From positions 29,410,912 through 29,474,911 of the forward strand of contig NC_092675.1 of assembly GCF_964355755.1 (NCBI RefSeq): a stretch of 64,000 bases of DNA, written 5' to 3'. Shown in pieces: positions 25,481 through 36,187 of this stretch. The position numbers and the translations under genes were made by a program. The first letter of the stretch is position 1, and every line of letters begins with the position of its first letter. Below the pieces are notes generated by a model. It saw only the letters and a program-made list of their open reading frames with translations, did not search any database and was not told the DNA's origin. The stretch is from Antedon mediterranea. Taxonomy: Eukaryota > Echinodermata > Crinoidea > Comatulida > Antedonidae.

Positions 25481-26147
25481 ACTTTCTATCAGGCTTCTAT
25501 TAACTATTGTACCAAAAAAATTTCAATGATTACATTTTATAGCTCAAAGTCTGTAAAGTAAGTCCCTGCCGAATACAAATGTTTTGAATCAGCATTTGTT
25601 GTCAGCAGTTCAGTATGAATAAAAATGCATACACCAAAAGAAAATAAAACGTTTTTATTGTATACTACACAAAGGATTTCAAATTTGAGGTATTCGAATA
25701 TGAATAGTCTATACAACGTAAGTACTAAGAATCAGTACATTATAAACGAGGCACGTGTTGTTTCAACTGTTAAACTATGTGCTTCTTGACTGTACAAGTA
25801 GCTGCATACAAATGCTGCCATAAAATCTTTTGTAATACTGTTTTATAGCATATTATAGGCAATGATTCTGTAATTATATATTAAAGTATGTCAAGGTTTG
25901 TACTTTTAAAAAGTCAATAAAAAAAACTAGTACTTTGATCTATTGTTATATATTGTGGATGAGGAAATCTAACAATAAGTTCCACTGGAATTCCTGTGAT
26001 GTTAATCATTTATTCAAGTCAAACATACAATACTGTTCAAGTTAGTTTGTATAGAATATAAATTTACAATACACGAAAATCCTTTCAGGTTAAAAATTGC
26101 TTGAATTTAATTACCACCACCAGTATCTTCATTTACATATTTTAGAT
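25481..26147. other. Intergenic F-G
   Basis: About 0.67 kb of AT-rich spacer, nothing recognisable. The part next to exon 1 (for example CATACTTTCTATCAGG) is shared with the G and J promoter sides, so it belongs to the duplicated unit. Confidence 0.5.
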
Positions 26148-28292
26148 TTAAATATTTGGCAACCATTTTTTTGTAATAAGCATTTCTAATTTGAGTATTT
26201 CAATATTTGTTAAATTAAGTTCTGTCTTCATTATGTTCTGGTCAAGACTCATAAGTAGGTTTCCGTCAATCCCAATTTCCTGAAAATCTTTAACATGTTT
26301 GTCCAACTTCAGAAGTTTTAAGCAGTCTTGGACCTGATTACATGTCATGTCAGAGAGATTATCTGGAAGATCCTGCTTTCCTTTGATTCTGTGTTCTTCT
26401 GGTGTTGTATTCTCTTTTTTTGAAATCTCAGTTTCTTTATCAAACTGTTGATAATCAAACTTATCATAATCATCATCAGCATCTTTGTAACTATCTTCAA
26501 TTATTTCTGTCTGAAGGTAAATTCTCTTTTCATAATCATTACCAACCTTGTAACTGTTTATGTTACCTTCTTCATCGGCAGTTATTCCACTGACATCTTT
26601 TGAGATGTAAGTGACCTCTTCATAATAATCATTATCTTTGAAAGTGTCCTCATCAAATTCTTCATAATCATAATCATTATCTTTTAAACTACCTTCATTG
26701 ACCACTTCATAATCATCATTAATGTCTTTAAAACTGCACTCATCAGCCTCTTCGTAACTATCAACATCATTTCTGTCATATGTTATGCTTCCAGGGCGGT
26801 CTTTTTTAAGATAGATTTCTTTTTCATAAGTATGATCAGTGTCACCAGTGATATTACTAGCTTGAGGTGTGCATTTCTTTGCATATCTTTTCCCTGGTGA
26901 GTTTGAAGAGTGACCATCAGGCTTCTTCTTGATGATCTTTACCCGTTTATTCTTCAACGGTAAACCTTTTTTTTTTACCTTTGCTTGGTTTGTTTTAACT
27001 GTAGAAACATGTGGTCCATGTGTGATTTCTTCAATCTTTAAGTTTTGCTGAGAGTTGATAATAATATCTGAAAGTCAATTTAAGAGATTTTATTTCTTGA
27101 TAGCAAGATAATTAATTTAAGATCTTTGATTATTACTGTATAAGTATACAAATATTCATAATAAAAACACTTCTGCTATATATCAAATGAAAAACTATAT
27201 TTTTGGTCATTTTATTTTACTTAATAAAAAAACTAATTGTATTAGATATTGATGGATTTAAACAATGTAATAATATTAACCTTGGTTTCCTTGGTAACTA
27301 TTAAATATCTTTTCATCGATGACACTGTGAACAACATCTTGAACATGTTCCTCAAATAAAGTTAAACGATCATCGGTACCATCTCCTATCATAAGTGGAA
27401 CCTGCAGACTTAAGTTACTGCACTCAGTTGGAATACACTCAATTAACTTTTTTTTAACGGCATCTGAAAAAGTAAGATAACATTGGAAACAAAAATTGCT
27501 CTAATTGTCAATAATATTACAGTAGTTTTTAATATTAATCTAATACAGAACATGTTTACAGTATACAGAAGTCTATTTCATGCCTAGCTGGATAAATCAA
27601 ATTTTAAAAATATCTATTAATAGTATCTTTATTCATTCATCAAATGTATGTTACCGCCAAATAGAATTGATTTTTTGATCAAGTTGAACTAGAAACTATT
27701 TTACCTTCTGAAATGCATGTTCCAATTAAGTATTTCATCAAGATTTTTTGTTTGATTGTAAGATTTTTTCCCTCTAACATTAAATCAGGCAATCTGGCAT
27801 GCTGGTTGCTGTTAACTTTCACTTTAAGTGGGAGTTCCAAATCTTTATGAAGTAAGACACTTGGCTTGACATATAAAGTTGACGAACCTTCTTCAATATC
27901 TGCAGTTTCAAAGCCAATTTCAGAGTTGATTGGGATACTGAACTCATTGTCTTCTTCATCGTAAGCGAAAAATCTCAGCTGCTCTTTGACGCTATGTAAA
28001 TATAATACCTTAGGAAACATAAATATTGTAATTTTAGTAAAAATAAAGAATATTGTGTTTGAAATGTGATGACGGTCTACCTACTACATTTTAATATGTC
28101 CATTGCTAAAGCACATAAGTCGAAAAGTCTTACTTGGCCTCTACTATAGTCTTCATAGAATCTTTCACCCAATACACTGTTGGCGATTTTTACAACAATC
28201 GGAAAAGATTTTTTCTTCTCAGCTAATTCATGTGGTGTATAGCACTTGCTTGACCACTTAACAGTTCTTAGCTCTTTACTTATAATCTCCAT
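26148..28292 (-). CDS. Gene G: GAREM-like CABIT-SAM adaptor with fused exons 2 and 3
   Basis: Inferred exons 28134-28292, 27705-28008 (exons 2 and 3 joined), 27281-27463 and 26148-27067. They total 1566 nt in frame, about 521 residues. The joined exon reads from VLYLHSVKEQLRFFAYDEED through DIEEG, then SSTLYVKP, then SVLLHKDLELPLKVKV. The bases GGTTCGTCAACTTTATATG keep the start of the intron present in F, so most of the intron was deleted and seven extra codons remain. The last exon has acidic YEEV/YEVV/YEEFDE units and lacks the PxxPxR motif (SKKENTTPEEHRIKG). SAM: DLPDNLSDMTCNQVQDCL to LITKKWLPNI. CABIT: TVKWSSKCYTPHELAEKKKSF. It appears intact. Confidence 0.85.
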
Positions 28293-28831
28293 ACTTTCTA
28301 TCAGGAAATTAAAATAATGGCTAGCTATTGTACCCCCAACAACTTCAATGAGAGATCAATTGAATTTATAAGTATTTGTAAGTAAATATCAAAGACCATT
28401 GAACCCAAATCAAAACATTTTGGATCAGCATTTGGTATCAGCAGTTTAATAAGAATGAAAATACATGCATGAACAGAAATAAAGCATTTTATTTTACACT
28501 TCAAAAGACTTTAGTTATTACAATAACAACTGTCTGACAAGAAAGTACGAAAGTTTTGTAATTTATTCTTTATTGTATACAAATTATTTAAAAAAAAAAA
28601 GAAGTTGGAAATGTTTATTATTCTCAAAAAGTAAATTTTCAATTTATGTTGAAAAATTAAGATTTTGAGTTAAGTTTGCCAAACACATACATTGTTGCTA
28701 ACAACTCATATTATTATTACCATAATATGTCTAAAGTATCTGAACATTGTAAGTTAATGTAACCTTTTGGTTTAAAACAAAACAATTATAACGACCATTT
28801 TGAATGTAGATATCACTGATTGATTTACATG
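28293..28831. other. Intergenic G-H
   Basis: About 0.54 kb of AT-rich spacer. No exon or repeat recognised. Confidence 0.5.
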
Positions 28832-31567
28832 TTAAACACGTGGCAACCATTTTTCTGTAACAAACATTTTTAATTTGAGTATTTCAAACTTTGTCAAATT
28901 AAGTTCTGTCTTCATTATGTCCGGGTCAAGATCCATAAGTAATTCTCCATCAACTCTAATTCTCTGAAATTTTTCCAAGTGTTTGTCTAACTTTAATAGT
29001 TTTAAGCAGTCTTGAACCTGATTACATGACATTTCAGAGAGATTATCTGGAAGATCCTCTTTGACTCTGATCCTGTGTTCTTCTGGTGTATTCCTTGGTG
29101 GAAGCTTTGGAAGAATATCTTTCTTTGAACACTTATTTGTTGTATTCAATTGTTGATAATCAATCTTATCATAATCATAAGCATCATCATCATCTTCCTC
29201 AGTGACCTCTAAATATTCATCATCTTTATTACTGTCCTCTGAAAAGTCAGTGACCTCTAAATATTCATCATCTTTTTTACTGTCCTCTAAAAAGTCAGTG
29301 ACCTCTAAATATTCATCATCTTTATTACTGTCACTGCCTTCTTCATCTGCAGTTATTCCAATGGGAACCACTGGAATGTCAATAACATCTTCATATTCAT
29401 CATCTTCTCTGTAAGTGCCGTTATTGCCCTCTACATCAACATCTTCATATCCATCATCATCTGTGCAAGTGTCATTATTGCCCTCTTCATCAACATCTTC
29501 ATATCCATCATCTTCTCTGTAAGTGTCATTATTGCCTTTTTCATCATCTCCTCCTTCAACATCTTCATATTCATCATCGTCTCTGTAACTAATATTGTCT
29601 TCTTCATCTGTAGTTATTCCACTGGTGTCCTTTGAAATGTCATTTATATCTTCATATCCATCACTTTCACTGTTCGTGTCTGCAGTCATTTTCCTTCTGC
29701 CTTTGTGGATGTCAGTTGGCTCTAAATATCCATCATCATCTATGCAAGTGTCATTATCATCTTTTTCATGTGTATTTCTTTCTCTTGGATCTTTTTGGAT
29801 GTCAATGTCTTCATATTCACTATCGTCACCTCCAACATTTGTAGTTGTACCAGTGATCTCTTTCTGAATGTAAATCTTGTTCTCATAATCTTCATCATTA
29901 TAACTGCCACTCTCTTCTTCCTCATGTTGGATTTCGAGCACATCTTCATATTCATCACCACCTTTGTAACTGCCCAAATAAACCTTTTCATAATCAACAT
30001 AATGTTTTTCATCTGCAAGTATTTTTTTAAGGTAGATTTCCTTTTCATAACTATCGCCAGTGTCACATGTTAGGTTTTGACTTTTTTCACCAATGATATT
30101 AGAAGCTTTGTCTATATTACGTGTGTATTTCTTGATATTTTTTCTTTTCCCTTTTGGACGACCATCTACCTTTTCAACTTGATTACATTCATCATCCTGT
30201 TGTTGGCTGGTGCATTTTTTGGGATTCTTTTGAATGTTTATTATCTTTTTATACTTAAATCGAAACCTTTTTTTCTTGCCTTTTGCCTGATTATTTTTTG
30301 TATCAGGTGCATTTGAGTTTTCTTCAATCTCGATTGGCTTAACATTAACAATAGTATCTGAAAAATAAGTTTATATTGATAGATTAAAAAATTTGACTTA
30401 TATCTTCTTGAATTTGGAGTGTCTTAAATGAAAAACTAAGTATAATAAATTTTTGTTCATATAACAAAACTTGTTTATTTTTAAAAACTTTATATGGATG
30501 ATTAAAAATTAATTTAATTTACCAGGGTTTCCTTGGTAACTATTAAATGTCTTTTCATCGATGACACTGTGAACAACATCTTGGACATGTTCCTCAAATA
30601 AAGTTAACCGATCATCCGAACCATCTCCTATCATAAGTGCAACCTGCAGACTTAAGTTACTGCACTCAGTTGGAATACACTCAAATATCTTTTTTATACC
30701 ACTATCTGAAAAATATTAAAGATTGAAACCACATTTTCGTGTTTATTCATGTCACACATGTTGTAGGCATTAGTTGTTTAGGAGCATTTCAAAAACTAGT
30801 GAAACTAATCCATGGTTGACCACCCATTGAACTAGAAAACTATGTTACCTTCTGAAATACACGTTCCCATTAAGTATTTCATCAAGTCTTTTTGTTTGAT
30901 TGTAAGATTTCTGTTCTGTGACATTAAATCAGGCAATCTGGTATGTTGGTTGCTGTTAACTTTCACTTTAAGTGGAAGTTCCAAATCTTCATGTAGCAAG
31001 ACATTTGACTCTGTTTTCAAAATACAAATACAAGTATTAACATCCTGGTATCTTTTTTAAAGAAATTATATAATACATGATGATTTCAATAGAATGTTGA
31101 CTAACCTTCTTGTATGTCGTCTGCAGTCAAAAAGTTAATTTCAGAGTTGATTGGGATACTGAACTCATTTCCGCCTTCATCGTAAGCCAAAAATCTCAAC
31201 TGCTCTTTGACGTTATGTAAATATAATACCTGTAGTAAATTTAAAAACATATGATGTAAATATGGATTTGTAATATGAATGTAATTGTTCTTAATGTCTG
31301 AGATATGAGAATGGCAGCCATCATCTACATTTCATTTTGAAGTCTATATTACTTTAGAAATTTGATAATAAAGTCATACTGGAGTAAAATTATAAATACT
31401 GCAGTTTTAAAATTATATCTTACTTGGCCTGTACTGTAGTACCCTTGTATGCTGTCTGCAATTTTAACAATTATAGGAAAAGATTTCTTCTTCTTAGCCA
31501 ACTCACTTGGTGTATACCACTTGATTGACCACTTTACAGTTGTAAGTTCTTTCTTAATCTTCTCCAT
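28832..31567 (-). CDS. Gene H: GAREM-like CABIT-SAM adaptor, longest tail
   Basis: Inferred exons 31424-31567, 31106-31229, 30849-31010, 30523-30705 and 28832-30357. They total 2139 nt in frame, about 712 residues. Exon 1 starts MEKIKKELTTVKWSIKWYTP and lacks about five residues of the DRFYED loop (ADSIQGYYSTGQ). The last exon, open from its acceptor, begins DTIVNVKPIEIEENSNAPD with a basic patch. The tail has many YEDV/YEDI units and three YLEVTDFxEDSxKDDE repeats. The SH3-type motif LPKLPPRNTPEEHRIR precedes SAM (DLPDNLSEMSCNQVQDCL to FVTEKWLPRV). It shares long tail segments with F (QHEEEExxSYNDEDYENKIY), suggesting conversion or recent duplication. A second possible ATG lies 27 bases upstream. 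Confidence 0.85.
29195..29335 (-). repeat. Coding repeat YLEVTDF in gene H
   Basis: Three in-frame units of about 48 bp encoding EYLEVTDFxEDSxKDD. Neighbouring GNNDTYREDDGYEDVD units (29,400-29,570) form a second short array. Confidence 0.75.
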
Positions 31568-32476
31568 AATTTCAAATTGCCATTTCCCCATCAATTGTCA
31601 CATAGTAAATTTACTGGTTTGTATGGTATGACTTGACTACAGCCAAATCAAAATGTTTGCAATCAGCATTTGGCGGATATGAATGCATGCATGAAACTAT
31701 CATACTTAAACTTAAACTGAATTTAACAGGATAAAAACAATGTGCTATAAGGAAGTATTAACATCTGATCTTGGAGACAAAAATAGGTTTGTTGGAAGTG
31801 GAAGTATAAAACAAGTACACATACGTACGTATATATATAGTGTATCTGTGGTTTGATGTATGATATGATTCCTTGTACTACGTTTTTTCATTATATAAGC
31901 AAAAATATATTTGACGTACAGAACTAGGAAATGTTTGTTTTTATTAGGACATTTTACTTTTGTATCATACACAAAAACATTCTAAAATAATAAATAAAAT
32001 CATAACCAAAAAAATATAATAACAAAAAATACAGACTCGGACTTCATACAAATGTTGATAGTCTATGTAGACACTTTAATCTTTTCTGAAGCACATTTTT
32101 GAAGTAATATTATATTCTATTCTTTGTTCAAAAAGAATCATTGAGTTTTTCATACTAATGTTTAAGACTATACGATAGAACCATTTTTCAATATATAGAA
32201 ATATATCAAAGAGGATCGGGGAAAATAAGTCAGATTAATCATTAATAACAATGTATATAACAATACTGTACATTTATAAGGCATTCTACTTAACCTAAAA
32301 ATATGTGGCAACAATTTGTCCTTGACCAATTTAGAATATATAGAACAGTATTTTGTAGAAGATATATTTGTTCTTTATAAATTTAAACAATATGCCAATA
32401 AATTATTACTTAATTTTATAAATGTTTAAAGTTACAATAAGATACAATCTTGAATTAACATCATCATTTATACATA
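31568..32476. other. Intergenic H-I
   Basis: No gene. The first 150 bases (TTTCAAATTGCCATTT..., TTTACTGGTTTGTATGG) are nearly identical to 35,320-35,460. The part at 32,170-32,470 is nearly identical to 35,715-36,190. These are the flanks of a recent tandem duplication. A minus-strand stretch near 32,300-32,340 resembles the KWLP end of the SAM exon and may be a relic. Confidence 0.6.
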
Positions 32477-35319
32477 TTAAACTTGTGGCAACCATTTATT
32501 CTTAATAAACAATTCTAATTTGACAATTTCAAACTTTGTCAAATTAAGTTCTGTCTTCATTATGTGCTCGTCAAGACTCATAAGTAATTCTCCGTCAATC
32601 CCAACTTCCTGAAAATCTTTAACATGTTTGTCCAACTTTAGAAGTTTTAGGCAGTCTTGGACCTGATTACATGTCATTTGAGAGAGATTATCTGGAAGAT
32701 CCTGCTCTCCTCTGATTCTGTGTTCTTCTTGAAGCATACTTTCTTTTGCTACAGTGGCTTTTGATGCCTTGTTCCTTGGAGGAGGGTGAGGAGACTGACA
32801 TTGCTTAGTTCTTTGAACATTGCCATTAACATAAAATGGATCAGGTTTGTTAATTTCCTGCTCTCTTCTGATTCTGTGTTCTTCTTGAAGAATACTTTCT
32901 TTTGCTACAGCGGCTTTTGATTCCTTGTTCCGTGGAGGAGGTTGAGGAAACTGACATTGCTTACTTCTTTGAACATTGCCATTAACATAAAATGATCCTG
33001 TGTTCTTCTGATGTATTCCTTGGTGGAAGCTTTGGAAGAATGTCTTTCTTTGAACACTTATTTTTTTTATTCAGTTGTTGATAATCAATCTTATCATAAT
33101 CATAAGCATCATCATCTTCATCAGTGACCTCTAAATATTCATCATCTTTATTACTGTCATTGCTTTCTTCATCTGCAGTTATTCCAATGGGAACCACTGG
33201 AATGTCAATAACATCTTCATATTCATCATCTTCTCTGTAAGTGTCATTATTGGCTTCTTCATCTGCAGTTATTTCTCTGGGGTCCTCTGAATTGTCAATT
33301 ACATCTTCATATCCACCATCTTCTCTGTAAGTGTCATTATTGCCTTCTTCATCAACATCTTCATATCCATCATCTTCTCTGTAAGTGTCATTATTGCCTT
33401 CTTCATCTGCATCTGTCATTTCCATTGGGCCTTTTTTGATGTCAGTTACTTCTAAATATCCATCACCATCTTCTATGTGAGTATTACCTTCTTCATCTGT
33501 CATTATTTCTCTTGGATCTTTTTGGATGTCAACATCTTCATTTTCAGTATCGTCTTTGTAACTATCTACATCTTTAGTTATACTACTACTAGTGATGTCC
33601 TTCCGAAGGTAAATTTTGTTCTCATAATCTCCATCATTATAACTGTTACCCTCTTCTTCCTTACTAGAGTCATGTTGGATTTCAAGTACATCTTCATAAT
33701 CATGACCATTGTAACTGCCCACATAAACATCTTCATAATCAACATAATGTTTTCTGTTTGCAAGCTTTTTTGTTTCATATGTTAGGTTTTGACTTTTTTC
33801 CCCAATGATATTAGAACCTTTGTCTATATTAGGTGTGTATTTCTTGACATGTCTTTTCCCTTTTGGACGACCATCTATCTTTTCAACTTTACTACAAACA
33901 TCATCCTGTTGTTGGCTGGTGCATTTTTGGGGATTCTTTTGGATGTTCATTATCTTTTTATACTTTAATCGAAACCTTTTTTTCTTGCCTTTTGCCTGAT
34001 TATTTTTTGTATCGGGTTTACTGACCTGTGGTGCATTTGAGCTTTCTTCAATCTCGATTGACTTAAAATTAACAATAGTATCTGAAAATGAATTAAATTA
34101 TATTGATAGGTTAGAAAATGACTTGACATATATCTTCTTGGATTTGAAGTGTCTTAAATGAAAAACTAATTAAATTTTGTTCAAATAACAAAACTTGCTT
34201 ATTTTTATAAACTTTATATGGATGATTAAAAATTAATTTACTTTGATTTCCTGGATAACTGTTATATGTACTTTCATCGATGAGACTGTGAACAACATCT
34301 TGAACATGTTCCTCAAATAAAATTAACTGATCATCCGTACCATCTCTTATCATAAGTACAACCTGCAGACTTAAGTTACTGCACTCAGTTGGAAAAGACT
34401 CAATTAACCTTTTTTTACCACTATCTGAAAAAAAATTCAATATTTGAATTGATTCAATATCTTGAATTAACATTTTTAAACAGTCAGTAGAACATTGTTT
34501 CCTACTCATACCCCATTAGGAATAATCAAATATGTAAAATTATGTTATATAGTATTTCATTTACTATTTTAAGTTGTGGATCTGTATTGATTTAAGTTTT
34601 TGGTATCATCAGGCAAAGAAATGATGAACCAACTAATAGTAACTCACTTGAGTTGAACTGGAAAACTACTTTACCTTCTGAAATGCATGTTCCAATTAAG
34701 TATTTCATCACATCTTTTTGTTTGATTGTAAGATTTCTGTTCTGTGACATTAAATCAGGTAATCTGGCATGTTGGTTGCTGTTAACTTTCACTTTAAGTG
34801 GGAGTTCCAAATCTTCATGTAGCAAGACACTTGACTCTGTTTTTTTTATAGAAAGGTTATTTGTTATCTTGGTTTAGTTATCTTGGTTTAGTTTTAAAAA
34901 ATTATGTAATATGACGATTTCCATAGAATGTTGACTAACCTTCTTGTATGTCTGCAGTCACCAAGTTAATATCAGAGTTGATTGGGATACTGAACTCATT
35001 ACATTCTTCATCGTAAGCCAAAAACCTCAGCTGCTCTTTGACGCTATGTAAATATACTACCTGTAGTAAATTTAAAAACATGTGCTGTAGATATGGATTT
35101 TAAAATGTAATGGTTCTTAATGTCTGAACTAGAGTGAAATAATAACTACTGCAGTTATTTTAAATTATATCTTACTTGGCCTGTGTTGTAGTCCTCTTGT
35201 AAACTGTCTGCGATTTTAACAATTATAGGAAAAGATTTCTTCTTCTTAGCCAACTCACTTGGTGTATACCACTTGATTGACCACTTTACAGTTGTAAGTT
35301 CTTTCTTAATCTTCTCCAT
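32477..35319 (-). pseudogene. Gene I: GAREM-like copy whose frame ends before the SAM domain
   Basis: Inferred exons 35176-35319, 34940-35060, 34675-34836, 34242-34424 and 32982-34081. They are in frame (1710 nt, about 569 residues) and end HRIILC then TAA. An intact SAM-coding segment (DLPDNLSQMTCNQVQDCL to FIKNKWLPQV, ending at 32,477) continues in another frame. Between them lie two copies of a roughly 160-bp block encoding FYVNGNVQRxKQCQxPxPPP, related to a stretch of gene D. The junction falls at a shared GATC near 32,998. Either the gene makes a CABIT-plus-tail protein lacking SAM, or it is a recent pseudogene, or there is an assembly error. Exon 4 has LIESFP in place of LIECIP, losing one Cys, and its donor is preceded by AAA rather than CTG. 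Tail: YREDDGYEDVDEEGNNDT repeats. Confidence 0.65.
32680..32998 (-). repeat. Duplicated ~160-bp block in gene I
   Basis: Two tandem copies, each reading FYVNGNVQR-K-QCQ, PPPRNK-SKA-VAKES, LQEEHRIR-EQ. The second runs straight into the SAM domain. The same module occurs once in gene D. Confidence 0.75.
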
Positions 35320-36187
35320 AATTTCAAATTGCCATTTTCCCATCAATTGTCAAATAGTAAATTTACTGGTTTGTATGGTATGACTTGACTACAGCCAAAT
35401 CAAAATGTTTGCAATCAGCATTTGCATGAAACTATCATACTTAAACTTAAACTGAATTTAACAGGATAAAACAATGTGATGTAAGGAAGTCTGTTTATTT
35501 GGAAATGGAAGTATAAAATAAATACAAAATATATTTGACGTAGAAAAATAGGAAATGTTTGTTTTTTTTAGTACATTTTACGTTTGTATCATACACAAAG
35601 CATGCAAAATAATAAATATAATAATAACAATTATAAGTATTATTATAATCTACTCTTTATTGTTCAACAAGCATCATTGAATTGAGTTGTTGATACAGTT
35701 CTCATGTTTAGGATTATACGATAGAACAATTTTTCAATATAGAAATATATCAAAGAGGATGGGGAAAATAAGTCAGAAGACTTATATAAATATTAATCAT
35801 TAATAACAATGTATATAACAATACTGTACATTTGTAAGGCATTCTACTTAACCTAAAAATATGTTTTTTTTTGTATTAATATTTGTCCTCAGTGAGGAAA
35901 TTCGGATTAGGCCCTCCACGGACCCACGGCAGCCAGCAGTGCAGCGCCTACCAGAATTAGCGCCTACATTTATAAGGCATTCTATTTTAAAAATAGGTGA
36001 AAACTATTTTTTCTTGACCTATTTAGAATATATAGAACAGTATTTTGTAGAAGATATATTTGTTCTTTATAAATTTAAACAATATGCCAATAAATTATTA
36101 CTTAATTTTATAAATGTTTAATTTTAAAAAGATTTTACAAAGTTACAATAATATACAATCTTGAATTAACATCATCATTTATACATA
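35320..36187. other. Intergenic I-J, duplicated flank with insertion
   Basis: Matches the H-I spacer over both ends. Around 35,865-36,005 it carries about 130 bases absent from the H-I spacer, including a GC-rich stretch (GGCCCTCCACGGACCCACGG) and a repeat of ACATTTATAAGGCATTCTA. The plus-strand reading frame here is not supported as a gene. Confidence 0.55.

Noticed and set aside
35861-36121. Plus-strand 86-codon ORF upstream of J's 3' end
   Set aside because: Runs across an insertion and duplicated noncoding flank; the I-J comparison shows it is not conserved as coding.
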